From contig JABDJX010000163.1 of assembly GCA_013003245.1 (NCBI GenBank), forward strand, positions 1-34,817: 34,817 nucleotides of DNA, given 5' to 3'. Positions 15,179-22,856 of the stretch are shown here, one piece after another; the first letter of the stretch is position 1, and every line of letters begins with the position of its first letter. A program made the translations under genes and the position numbers. The stretch is from Silicimonas sp. (GTDB lineage: Bacteria; Pseudomonadota; Alphaproteobacteria; Rhodobacterales; Rhodobacteraceae). The notes under the pieces are model-generated. The model made no database searches. It saw only the letters and a list, made by a program, of their open reading frames with translations, and had not been told where the DNA came from.

Positions 15179-15206
15179 TTGCGTTTATGGGGAATCGCAG
15201 TATGTT
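15179..15206 (+). promoter_or_regulatory. possible promoter upstream of rpmF
   Basis: TTGCGT (15179-15184) and TATGTT (15201-15206) are 16 bases apart, in the 151-base gap between yceD and rpmF. It could give rpmF-plsX-fabH a promoter of their own. The match to the consensus is only moderate. Confidence 0.3.
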
Positions 15207-15315
15207 CCGCGCCTCTTTAGGCATTTGGGTTGGACTTCTGAGACGCACGCGCGTATGAGGCTTTCAACTCTTTGAAACCGGGCGAATTAGCCCTTTTGAA
15301 CACCGAGGTTTGGAC

Positions 15316-15522
15316 ATGGCTGTCCCACAGAATAGAATCACGCGCTCGCGCCGCAACAACCGCCGGTCGCACGACAGTCTGGTTGCCGGCAACCCAGCCG
15401 AGTGTCCAAACTGCGGCGAGTTGAAGCGCCCGCACCACGTTTGCGCTGCTTGCGGTCATTATGACGACCGCGAAGTTGTTGCACAGGCCGACGAGATCGA
15501 CCTGGACGACGACGCGGCATAA
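15316..15522 (+). CDS. rpmF: 50S ribosomal protein L32
   Basis: The 68-aa protein begins [19 protein letters not shown], the L32 signature, and has two cysteine pairs, CPNC and CAAC, that form the zinc ribbon. The acidic tail is common in Rhodobacterales. An ATG at 15316 follows the CCGAGG purine stretch; a TTG two codons earlier is in frame but less likely. It is part of the classic rpmF-plsX-fabH arrangement that links ribosome and phospholipid synthesis. Confidence 0.97.
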   Translation: MAVPQNRITRSRRNNRRSHDSLVAGNPAECPNCGELKRPHHVCAACGHYDDREVVAQADEIDLDDDAA

Positions 15523-15540
15523 GCCTGCCGTCGCGCCCGG

Positions 15541-16656
15541 ATGGCTCAGACACCTGACCCCGCACCCGGCGCCTCTTCGCGCATCACCATTTCCGTTGAC
15601 GCCATGGGCGGCGACCTTGGCCCGGCAGCAATTGTTGCCGGGATCGAAAAGAGCGCGGAAAAGAACCCTGACATCTACTTTCTGGTCTTTGGGCCGAAAG
15701 ACGCGCTGACGCCTGAAGTCGCGAAAACGCGACTGGGCGATCGCTGCGAGATCCGGGACGTGACCGAAGTGGTCACGATGGACGCCAAGCCAAGCCATGT
15801 GATGCGTAACGGCAAAGGCACGTCGATGTGGGCCGCCGTCGACGCGGTAAAGGCAGGCGAAGCGCAGGCGGTTGTGTCATGCGGAAACACCGGTGCGCTG
15901 ATGGCGATCTCCATGCTGCGGCTGCGCAAGCTGCCTGGCGTTGACCGACCCGCGATTGCCTGCCTGTGGCCTTCGCGCAATCCGGGTGGCTTTAATGTGA
16001 TGCTGGATGTCGGCGCAGACATCCGAGCAGACGAAAAAGACCTTTTGCAATATGCCCTTATGGGCGGTTCCTACGCCAGAAATGGCCTGGGACTGAAAAA
16101 GCCGCGCATCGGGCTTTTGAATGTCGGGACCGAAGAGCACAAAGGCCGCCCCGAGATCAAGAACGCCCATGATCTGATCGCCACGGCGGCCCCCGATGGC
16201 GAGTTCGAGTTCGTCGGCTTTGTCGAAGGCGGCGATATCCCTTCGTCCCGTGTCGATGTAATCGTAACTGACGGCTTTGCTGGCAACATCGCCTTGAAAA
16301 CCGGCGAAGGCACCGCGGCCCTGATCCGCGAGTTCCTGCAGGACGCCTTTCAGGCGACCTACCTCAGCCGTTTTGCCGCCCTTCTCGCGCTCAATTCGCT
16401 CAAACGCTTGTCAAAACGCATTGATCCGCGCCGCGTCAACGGAGGCGTGTTTCTTGGCCTCAACGGTACCGTTGTCAAAAGCCACGGCTCGGCGGACGCG
16501 ACGGGGGTTTCGAGTGCTATCAAGCTGGCCTTCCGCCTTGCCGAAAGCCGCTTTACCGAACGCCTTGCCGCGCGGGTTGCATCTGCGCCGGTTGCACGTC
16601 AGGATGCTGGCCAAGAAAACACCGCAAAAGCGGGTCACAGCGAGCAGGCAGAATGA
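15541..16656 (+). CDS. plsX: phosphate acyltransferase PlsX
   Basis: PlsX makes acyl-phosphate from acyl-ACP, feeding PlsY for phosphatidic acid synthesis. The 371-aa protein has ITISVDAMGGDLGP near the start, VVSCGNTGALMA, MLDVGADI, LLNVGTEEHKG, FVGFVEGGDIP and VIVTDGFAGNIALKTGEG, all typical of PlsX. The start at ATG 15541 gives a short 13-residue lead before the conserved core and has no strong ribosome-binding site. The C-terminus has an extra hydrophilic tail. The stop overlaps fabH by 4 bases (ATGA). Confidence 0.96.
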   Translation: MAQTPDPAPGASSRITISVDAMGGDLGPAAIVAGIEKSAEKNPDIYFLVFGPKDALTPEVAKTRLGDRCEIRDVTEVVTMDAKPSHVMRNGKGTSMWAAVDAVKAGEAQAVVSCGNTGALMAISMLRLRKLPGVDRPAIACLWPSRNPGGFNVMLDVGADIRADEKDLLQYALMGGSYARNGLGLKKPRIGLLNVGTEEHKGRPEIKNAHDLIATAAPDGEFEFVGFVEGGDIPSSRVDVIVTDGFAGNIALKTGEGTAALIREFLQDAFQATYLSRFAALLALNSLKRLSKRIDPRRVNGGVFLGLNGTVVKSHGSADATGVSSAIKLAFRLAESRFTERLAARVASAPVARQDAGQENTAKAGHSEQAE

Positions 16657-17627
16657 CAATCAGAGCCGTTGTCCGAGGCGTCGGGCATTACCTTCCCGAG
16701 AAGGTCGTGCCAAATACATGGTTTGCAGAACAAGGTATCGAGACATCCGACGAGTGGATCCAAGGTCGCACAGGCATCGAACGCCGTCATTTTGCCGCTG
16801 AAGGCGAAACAACCTCTGACATGGCGGCCAATGCGGCGAATGCCGCTCTGAAACAGGCCGGACTGGGCGCGTCGGACATCGATGCGCTGATCGTTGCGAC
16901 CTCGACCGCTGATCTGACCTTCCCGTCTGCGGCGACTATGGTGCAGGCGAAAATTGGTATGGAAAGCGGATTTGCCTTCGACGTGCAGGCTGTCTGCGCG
17001 GGCTTTGTCTTTGCGCTGGCCAATGCCAATGCGCTGATCGTCTCGGGTCAGGCCAAACGTGTGATGGTGATTGGGGCAGAAACCTTCAGCCGTATCATGG
17101 ACTGGGAAGACCGCACCACTTGCGTGCTTTTTGGCGATGGCGCGGGTGCATTGATAATAGAGGCCTCAAAAGGTGACGGCACAAATAATGACCGCGGCAT
17201 CCTTGCCACCGATCTGCACTCTGACGGCCGCCACCGCGAGATCCTGTATGTGGACGGCGGCGTTTCCACCCACTCCACCGGGCATCTTCGCATGCAGGGC
17301 AAAGAGGTGTTTCGCCACGCCGTCGAAAAGCTAGCCGCAACCGCCCATGCCTCTCTCGACAGCATCGGCCTGAGCGGCGACGACGTTGATTGGATGGTTC
17401 CGCATCAGGCCAATTTGCGGATCATCAACTCGACGGCCAAGAAGATGGGTCTGGACATGGATCGCGTGGTCATCACCGTGCAAGACCACGGCAATACGTC
17501 AGCGGCATCGATTCCCTTGGCCCTGTCTACGGGCGTGGAGCGCGGCCAGATAAAGCGTGGCGATCTGCTGGTGACCGAAGCAATTGGCGGCGGACTGGCC
17601 TGGGGATCGGTCATTATCCGCTGGTAA
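16653..17627 (+). CDS. fabH: beta-ketoacyl-ACP synthase III
   Basis: FabH starts fatty-acid synthesis by condensing acetyl-CoA with malonyl-ACP. The 324-aa protein has the complete thiolase-fold catalytic triad: C115 in AVCAGFVFAL, H251 in PHQANLRI and N281 in GNTSAASIP. The N-terminal GVGHYLPEKVVPN and the substrate-entry segment EWIQGRTGIERRH are also standard. Translation is probably coupled to plsX through the ATGA overlap. A 91-base gap separates it from ihfA. Confidence 0.97.
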   Translation: MTIRAVVRGVGHYLPEKVVPNTWFAEQGIETSDEWIQGRTGIERRHFAAEGETTSDMAANAANAALKQAGLGASDIDALIVATSTADLTFPSAATMVQAKIGMESGFAFDVQAVCAGFVFALANANALIVSGQAKRVMVIGAETFSRIMDWEDRTTCVLFGDGAGALIIEASKGDGTNNDRGILATDLHSDGRHREILYVDGGVSTHSTGHLRMQGKEVFRHAVEKLAATAHASLDSIGLSGDDVDWMVPHQANLRIINSTAKKMGLDMDRVVITVQDHGNTSAASIPLALSTGVERGQIKRGDLLVTEAIGGGLAWGSVIIRW

Positions 17628-17660
17628 GCCGGATTAACCGCTTTTTCCAAGCCACTGATA

Positions 17661-17689
17661 TTGACTCGGAATTTCATCCCCCGCATGCT
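17661..17689 (+). promoter_or_regulatory. possible promoter upstream of ihfA
   Basis: TTGACT (17661-17666) is a good -35 element. At 17 bases the -10 position reads CATGCT (17684-17689), a poor match. It lies in the 91-base gap between fabH and ihfA, where independent control of ihfA would be expected. Just before the ihfA ATG the sequence AGGGGGATAGG offers a strong ribosome-binding site. Confidence 0.35.
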
Positions 17690-17718
17690 GGCTGAATAAT
17701 TCAGACTAGGGGGATAGG

Positions 17719-18021
17719 ATGAGCGAAAAAACACTCACACGCATGGACTTGAGCGACGCGGTTTTCCGTGAAGTGGGCCTAAGCCGGAACGAGTCTGCAC
17801 AACTGGTTGAAAGTGTTCTGCAGCACATGTCCGACTCTTTGGTTGGTGGTGAGCAAGTTAAAATCTCGTCCTTTGGCACCTTTTCAATCCGCGACAAAGC
17901 GGCCCGCGTGGGGCGCAACCCGAAGACTGGGGAAGAAGTGCCCATCCACCCGCGCCGTGTTTTGACCTTTCGCCCGTCACACCTGATGAAAGAGCGCGTG
18001 GCGGCTGGCAACAAGGCGTAA
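17719..18021 (+). CDS. ihfA: integration host factor subunit alpha
   Basis: IhfA pairs with IhfB to bend DNA at specific sites. The 100-aa protein has the complete HU/IHF fold: [18 protein letters not shown] for the dimer helices, [20 protein letters not shown] in the core, and the beta-arm with [12 protein letters not shown], including the proline that intercalates into DNA. The alpha subunit is supported by the RMDLSDA start and the downstream merR-like gene, an arrangement that recurs in alphaproteobacteria. A strong AGGGGGA lies upstream. Confidence 0.95.
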   Translation: MSEKTLTRMDLSDAVFREVGLSRNESAQLVESVLQHMSDSLVGGEQVKISSFGTFSIRDKAARVGRNPKTGEEVPIHPRRVLTFRPSHLMKERVAAGNKA

Positions 18022-18027
18022 GAAGCT

Positions 18028-18696
18028 TTGGAAAAATCGCGCGACGCTTTCCGCACCATTTCAGAGGTGGCCGAATGGCTGGACGTGCCGACGCACGTCC
18101 TGCGGTTCTGGGAAAGCCGTTTCAGTCAGATCAAGCCGGTGAAACGCGCAGGCGGCAGACGGTATTATCGCCCCTCTGATATGCGCGTGATTGGCGGTGT
18201 TAAAACGCTGCTACACGATCAGGGCATGACCATTCGCGGCGTGCAAAAGCTGTTTCGCGAACAGGGCATCAAGCATATCTCGTCGCATGCGCCCGAGCTT
18301 TACGGCGATGACGAGGTGGCAGAGACACCTGACTCTTCGGTGATTGAGCACACCGAGTTAGCACCCGCAGCACCTGCACCCGCTGCCAGGTCCACTCGTG
18401 ACGCCGAACCCGATCCAATCATTGACGATGTGGAGGAAGTCGCCGAGGTCGATGAAGAACCCATGCTTCAGTTCACCCACAATGACGGGAAGGACAAAGC
18501 GCCCGCCCCTCCCCGCATCGAGGTGCCATCAGATGTGCCGCAAAGCGATCCGGACGATGATGACGCGAACTTTGCGACAGGTCCGGGCGTTGCGGCGCGC
18601 CTGCGCTCCATACCACGTGACAAGTTAGTCGCGCGCAGTGACTTATTGGCCGCAGCGGTTGAAAAACTGAGGGCCCTGCAAGAGCGTGTCCGCTGA
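18028..18696 (+). CDS. MerR-family transcriptional regulator
   Basis: The 222-aa protein has an N-terminal MerR winged-helix domain (about residues 8-75): [25 protein letters not shown], then [21 protein letters not shown]. This is followed by a long acidic, Pro/Ala-rich linker and a short C-terminal helical part ending [10 protein letters not shown]. No metal-binding cysteines are seen, so it is not a metal sensor. The target is unknown. The only start in frame with the domain is TTG at 18028, 6 bases after the ihfA stop. It may be translated together with ihfA. Confidence 0.88.
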   Translation: MEKSRDAFRTISEVAEWLDVPTHVLRFWESRFSQIKPVKRAGGRRYYRPSDMRVIGGVKTLLHDQGMTIRGVQKLFREQGIKHISSHAPELYGDDEVAETPDSSVIEHTELAPAAPAPAARSTRDAEPDPIIDDVEEVAEVDEEPMLQFTHNDGKDKAPAPPRIEVPSDVPQSDPDDDDANFATGPGVAARLRSIPRDKLVARSDLLAAAVEKLRALQERVR

Positions 18697-18770
18697 CCGC
18701 CTCATTGCCATGTTTGCCGACAATATCTGCCCTTGCCCCCAGATGAGTTTTCCGTCAGAACCCGCGCTGT

Positions 18771-18848
18771 CGGGCTATGGCGCAGCCTGGTTAGCGCGTC
18801 CGTCTGGGGGACGGAAGGTCGCAGGTTCGAATCCTGCTAGCCCGACCA
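18771..18848 (+). tRNA. tRNA-Pro (anticodon GGG)
   Basis: A full cloverleaf is seen: acceptor CGGGCTA with TAGCCCG, D-stem GCGC/GCGC, anticodon stem TCCGT/ACGGA with loop CTGGGGG (anticodon GGG, reading CCC), T-stem GCAGG/CCTGC with loop TTCGAAT, discriminator A and encoded CCA. All stems pair perfectly. The dCTP deaminase gene begins only 22 bases after the CCA. Confidence 0.97.
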
Positions 18849-18870
18849 ATTCAACACTGAAAGGTTTCAG

Positions 18871-19947
18871 ATGACCGGCGTTCTGCCCGACAGCGCAATC
18901 CGTGCTATGATCCGGGACGGGGCTGTATCGGCGGAAACCGATGTGGTTCCCTCGCAGGTGCAACCCGCCTCGCTTGATCTGCGGCTTGGGGCGAAAGCCT
19001 ACCGAGTCCGCGCTTCGTTTCTGGCCGGTCGCGACCGCAGCGTGGCAGATCGGCTGTCCGATTTCACCATGCACGAGATCGATTTGACCGGTGGTGCGGT
19101 GCTGGAGAAAGACTGCGTTTACGTCGTCCCGTTGCTGGAAAGCCTGGCGTTGCCGAAAGGCGTCTCTGGGGCGGCCAGTGCGAAATCCTCGATTGGCCGG
19201 CTTGATTTGCTGACCCGTATCATCACCGATCACGGCACCGAGTTTGACAGGGTTCCGGATGGTTATAGCGGGCCACTTTATGCCGAGATTTGCCCGCAGA
19301 GCTTTTCGGTCATCGCGCAGACCGGGCAAATGCTGACACAGATCATCTTCCGGCAAGGGCAGACCGCGATTGACGACGATGCCCTGCGCGCACTGCATGC
19401 AAAAACACCAATCGTCTCGGGCGATGCGGCGATTTCCGGCGGGCTTGGGTTTTCGGTGGATTTGAAACCGGACAGCGGTACGCTGGTCGGGTACCGCGCC
19501 AAACCGCACACGGGCGTGATCGATCTGGCCAAACTGGCACATTACGACCCGCGCGAGTTCTGGGAGGAGGTGCGGACAGACACTGGCTGGATTATCCTTG
19601 ACCCCGGTGCCTTCTACATTCTGGTCAGCCGGGAAGCGATCGTTATCCCGCCGAACTTTGCCGCCGAGATGGCCCCGTACCTTGCGATGGTTGGTGAATT
19701 TCGGGTGCACTACGCCGGTTTTTTCGACCCGGGATTCGGATGGGCAGAGGCCGGGGGATCAGGCTCACGCGGGGTACTGGAAGTGCGTTGCCATGAGGCG
19801 CCCTTTGTCCTCGAACATGGCCAGATCGTTGGGCGGCTGATTTACGAAAAAATGGCTGATACGCCCGATGCGCTTTACGGGCGTGAAATCTCGTCGAACT
19901 ATCAGGGTCAGGGTCTCAAGCTGTCAAAACACTTTCGGGCGCCGTAA
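18871..19947 (+). CDS. dcd: 2'-deoxycytidine 5'-triphosphate deaminase, long two-module form
   Basis: This 358-aa protein belongs to the long alphaproteobacterial dCTP deaminase type, about twice the length of the E. coli enzyme. The first module has QPASLDLRLG and AKSSIGRLDLLTRIITD; the second has FYILVSREAIVIPPNFAAEM and HYAGFFDPGFGWAEAGGSGS, the latter matching the conserved dUTPase/DCD strand (AGFxDPGFxG). The enzyme would make dUTP from dCTP as a route to dTMP. A GAAAGG precedes the ATG by 6 bases. The short gap to tRNA-Pro suggests that its mRNA is freed by tRNA processing. Confidence 0.88.
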   Translation: MTGVLPDSAIRAMIRDGAVSAETDVVPSQVQPASLDLRLGAKAYRVRASFLAGRDRSVADRLSDFTMHEIDLTGGAVLEKDCVYVVPLLESLALPKGVSGAASAKSSIGRLDLLTRIITDHGTEFDRVPDGYSGPLYAEICPQSFSVIAQTGQMLTQIIFRQGQTAIDDDALRALHAKTPIVSGDAAISGGLGFSVDLKPDSGTLVGYRAKPHTGVIDLAKLAHYDPREFWEEVRTDTGWIILDPGAFYILVSREAIVIPPNFAAEMAPYLAMVGEFRVHYAGFFDPGFGWAEAGGSGSRGVLEVRCHEAPFVLEHGQIVGRLIYEKMADTPDALYGREISSNYQGQGLKLSKHFRAP

Positions 19948-19985
19948 AGTCCACCTTGGCAAGCAAGCCACATTCATTGGTCCGC

Positions 19986-20049
19986 AAATATGCCGGGGGT
20001 CCTGGGGGCAGAGCCCCCAGTTGGTCGCCGCAGGGGAAGCCTGCGGCGA
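19986..20049. repeat. double-hairpin intergenic repeat, copy 3
   Basis: The copy begins with AAATATGCCGGGGGTC, then has CTGGGGGC-aga-GCCCCCAG (20002-20020) and a second hairpin TCGCCGCAGG-ggaag-CCTGCGGCGA (20025-20049) with a perfect 10-bp stem. In copies 1 and 2 the GGGGGC hairpin comes second; here it comes first. It lies between the convergent ends of the dCTP deaminase gene and the HD-GYP gene and may terminate both. Confidence 0.75.
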
Positions 20050-20058
20050 AACAAAACA

Positions 20059-21447
20059 TTACGCCGACGCTGCAAATTCCAGCGCCGGGCTTCCCGCAAT
20101 CGCGTCTTTCAGGTGCCGCACAACCTCTCCATCCAAGGCAGAGCCGCACATCTTGTCCATGATAGTAAAGGCCTGTTTCAGAGGGAGCGCCTTGCGATAG
20201 GGCCTGTCTGCACTCAAGGCATCAAAAATATCCGCGACTGTCAGTATCCGCATATCCAGCGACAGATCAGCCGCATCAATCCCATGCGGGTAGCCCTTTC
20301 CGTCCAATCTTTCGTGGTGGGCCAGAGCAATCCTGGCAAGAGGTTGAAATGCCGTAACGCGCGACAAAATCTGCTCGCTCAGGACCGGATGCTGCTTGAC
20401 GCTTGCATATTCCTCTTTGCTCAGTCCGCCGGGCTTGTCGAGAATTTTGTTTGAGATCCCCAGCTTTCCAATGTCGTGCAAAAGCGCCGTGCGCTGCAGC
20501 CATTTGCGACGCGCGTCGTCATAACCATAAGCTTCGGCAAGCAAATCACTATAGAGCGCCACACGGGTTGAATGACCGTGAGTAAATGGGCTTTTGGCGT
20601 CTATCACCTTGGCAAACCCGTCGACGATCCTGTCCAGGGCCTCATCAGTCATCGGCCGTTTGCCCTGACCGAACTGCGACGCAAGCAGACGTTGGCCAAG
20701 GTCAGGCCTGTTCAGACCATCCCAAAACGTGTGACCATCTCCCATTGATTTTGCCACCTCGACAAGATCCGGGGCAAACCACTTGCCCGACCTGTCATTG
20801 ATTTCCCTAAGTGCCGCCTCTTTCCCGCTTGATGTATTGAACACATCGATCACTTGGCTGATTAACGCGATTTGAGAAAAAAGCGGAATGTCATCGCCTC
20901 CGGCACCTATGGGATGCCCACCACCATCCCAATGCTCATCTAAACAGGCGATGCCGTTCGCGACGTCTTCAGAAAAGCCCATCGACAACGCAATATCGTG
21001 GCCTTGCTGACAGCGTGTTTCGAACAAGTCTTTGGTAACAGCATCCGTGTCCTTCAGAAAACCGGCAACAACTTTCAAACGGCGCGCAAAGGACTCATTT
21101 GGCGCGGCATTTTTCATCAAGAACGCAAGGCTTTGCTGAATAGATGTTCCTGCAATTTTCTGGTTTTGCTTGAAATTGATGTCGTCTGTCAGGAATAGCT
21201 GGCAGATGCGCGCGGCATTGGAACTGCATCCCAAATCCTTGAGCATCAGCGTGTAAAATAGGTCTGTCGCCTGCTCATCAGCTATGCCGAGTTCTGCGCC
21301 AATTGCCGTGCCAATATAGGCAACGCGCATGCAATGTCCCGGCGGCTGCCCTTCGGTCAAATCAAGCGCATGACTTAGCGCACTCAAAACCTCCCCCATG
21401 TGAAGGTCGCTGATGTTCATGTCTTGAAAGCTGGAATTCTGACGCAT
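20059..21447 (-). CDS. HD-GYP domain protein with a degenerate first HD module
   Basis: The 462-aa protein has two related halves. The C-terminal half (about 275-450) is a complete HD-GYP domain, with H-S-T-R at about 292, HDIGK at 324-328 and HHERLDGKGYP at 377-387, the signature of cyclic di-GMP phosphodiesterases. The N-terminal half keeps the layout (H38-C-M-R, then MLKDLG where LHDIG is expected, and EHWDGGGHP for the GYP-type loop) but lacks the HD pair, so it is probably inactive and regulatory. No signal peptide, membrane helix or receiver domain is present, so the protein is cytoplasmic. ATG 21447 is used; a TTG directly before it is in frame. It is the last gene of the nagZ-scpAB run. 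Confidence 0.88.
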   Translation of the reverse strand: MRQNSSFQDMNISDLHMGEVLSALSHALDLTEGQPPGHCMRVAYIGTAIGAELGIADEQATDLFYTLMLKDLGCSSNAARICQLFLTDDINFKQNQKIAGTSIQQSLAFLMKNAAPNESFARRLKVVAGFLKDTDAVTKDLFETRCQQGHDIALSMGFSEDVANGIACLDEHWDGGGHPIGAGGDDIPLFSQIALISQVIDVFNTSSGKEAALREINDRSGKWFAPDLVEVAKSMGDGHTFWDGLNRPDLGQRLLASQFGQGKRPMTDEALDRIVDGFAKVIDAKSPFTHGHSTRVALYSDLLAEAYGYDDARRKWLQRTALLHDIGKLGISNKILDKPGGLSKEEYASVKQHPVLSEQILSRVTAFQPLARIALAHHERLDGKGYPHGIDAADLSLDMRILTVADIFDALSADRPYRKALPLKQAFTIMDKMCGSALDGEVVRHLKDAIAGSPALEFAASA

Positions 21448-21471
21448 CAATGATTTTTGCGCCGAAGGTGT

Positions 21472-22011
21472 TTAAGATTTGGTATCGGCGCTTTTAGAAT
21501 TTAGAGACAAATGCATGTAAACGCCCAAGTCTCGTAGCATGTCATATGAGGCAATTTCACTGCCCGAATAAGGGCCAACATGCTGAAAACCTTCGCCTTC
21601 ATAAAGCGATACGGCCTCTTTCAGCGACGGGATGCTATCAAGGTACAAGTCGCTGGCGCCAAGCGAACGTGCCACGGCGATCACGTGGCGCACCAACTGT
21701 TTGCCGACCCCCAATCCGCGTGCCTCGGTGCGCAAATAAAGGCGCTTGATCTCGAATTTTGGCGGTCGCTGTGGTTTGAGAAAGATCATCCCCATCAGCA
21801 TACCGTCATGCTCAGCCACAAAGCCACGCCCCTGCGGCAGAACGAACTTCTCGGGCGTTGCCATCATATTGGAGGTCGGTTCGGACGGGGGCATCGAGAC
21901 ATCAAAATCCTTCTTCAAATGCCCGCAAACAATACGAAAAAACTCCAGAACCATCGGCTCAAGCTCCAGCACCTCCGACACGCTGGTCAGTTCGCGAATC
22001 TGCACGTGCAT
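21472..22011 (-). CDS. GNAT family N-acetyltransferase
   Basis: This 179-aa protein has the acetyl-CoA-binding motif RGLGVGKQLVRHVI (about residues 103-116), preceded by the FEIKRLYL strand and followed by ASDLYLDSIPSLKEAVSLYE and the GF turn, a full GNAT fold. The substrate is unknown. ATG 22011 lies one base after the stop of the 48-aa gene (TGAaATG), so translation is likely coupled. The longer frame upstream is antisense or out of frame with known genes. It is 24 bases from the HD-GYP gene. Confidence 0.85.
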   Translation of the reverse strand: MHVQIRELTSVSEVLELEPMVLEFFRIVCGHLKKDFDVSMPPSEPTSNMMATPEKFVLPQGRGFVAEHDGMLMGMIFLKPQRPPKFEIKRLYLRTEARGLGVGKQLVRHVIAVARSLGASDLYLDSIPSLKEAVSLYEGEGFQHVGPYSGSEIASYDMLRDLGVYMHLSLNSKSADTKS

Positions 22012-22012
22012 T

Positions 22013-22159
22013 TCAGAACTTGCCCACCCGCCGCGCCGTTTGCATTGCCTTGGTGGCCTTGGCGACGTTTGGGTCAACCGGTTTGCCCTTTGACATCTTG
22101 CGCATGAAAAAGCGCATGCCATAGCGGATTGCCATGTTAATCAGACGGTTCGCGTTCAT
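22013..22159 (-). CDS. small basic protein overlapping the end of scpB
   Basis: A 48-aa frame begins with MNANRLINMAIRYGMRFFMR and is rich in Arg, Lys and Met, with a net positive charge and an amphipathic helix. The ATG at 22159 lies inside the scpB coding region, 23 bases before its end in another frame, and is preceded by GAGGAAGAG at good spacing. Similar small proteins with an N-terminal NRLINM segment seem to recur in Rhodobacterales, but I know no function. The stop is one base before the GNAT start. Another in-frame ATG at codon 9 (22135) is possible. Confidence 0.65.
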   Translation of the reverse strand: MNANRLINMAIRYGMRFFMRKMSKGKPVDPNVAKATKAMQTARRVGKF

Positions 22160-22856
22160 CTTGCTCTTCCTCTTCTGGTCTGGCGTCAGCATCATCACCT
22201 GCATCAAACATGTCGGTTTGATCCTCCGCGTCGTCCTCTTCGTCTTCGTCTACCTCAAACCCGGTGCCCGGCGGCGGTCGGTTTTCCAAAAGCCCGGCGG
22301 CCCTCAATTCCTTGAGCCCAGGCAGATCGCGCGCATTTTCCAAGCCGAAGTGATCAAGAAACTCCTGCGTGACCATATAGGTCACGGGGCGTCCGGGCGT
22401 CATCTTGCGACGACCGAACTTGATCCATTCCAACTCAAGCAGCTGGTCCACCGTGCCCCGGCTCACACTAACACCGCGAATTTCCTCTATCTCTGCTCGC
22501 GTCACCGGCTGGTGATAGGCGATGATGGCAAGGGTTTCGATCGCTGCACGGCTGAGTTTGCGGGTCTCAACCGTTTCTTTTTGCATTAAAAACCCAAGAT
22601 CGGGTGCCGTGCGCATTGCCCAGGCATCATCCACTTTCACCACCGCCACGCCACGCCCTTCATAGCGTTTACGCAGATGTTCGACGGCTTCTTTGGCGTC
22701 CGCCCCGTGCGGCATGCGGGCGTTGAGTTCCGCGACACTTACGGGTTCGGCGGTGGCAAAAAGGATCGCTTCTACCATACGTTCCTGTTCCGCCATTGGC
22801 GGGGCCTCGAACAGGCTTTCGATCTGGTTTTCCGCTTCGGTCGTTTCCTCAGACAC
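22137..22856 (-). CDS. scpB: segregation and condensation protein B
   Basis: ScpB, with ScpA, binds SMC to form the bacterial condensin that organises and separates chromosomes. The 239-aa protein has two winged-helix modules: EQERMVEAILFATAEPVSV at the start, and RAAIETLAIIAYHQPVTRAE with EIRGVSVSRGTVDQLLE, the most conserved part of the family. The C-terminus is a highly acidic tail (DEDEEDDAED and so on). The start is GTG at 22856, overlapping the scpA stop by 8 bases. The 3' end overlaps the small basic gene. Confidence 0.95.
   Translation of the reverse strand: MSEETTEAENQIESLFEAPPMAEQERMVEAILFATAEPVSVAELNARMPHGADAKEAVEHLRKRYEGRGVAVVKVDDAWAMRTAPDLGFLMQKETVETRKLSRAAIETLAIIAYHQPVTRAEIEEIRGVSVSRGTVDQLLELEWIKFGRRKMTPGRPVTYMVTQEFLDHFGLENARDLPGLKELRAAGLLENRPPPGTGFEVDEDEEDDAEDQTDMFDAGDDADARPEEEEQDEREPSD

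Noticed and set aside
18775-19710. 311-aa open frame on the minus strand across tRNA-Pro and dcd
   Set aside because: It runs antisense through a perfect tRNA and a conserved enzyme gene, has no recognised motifs and is a GC-driven shadow.
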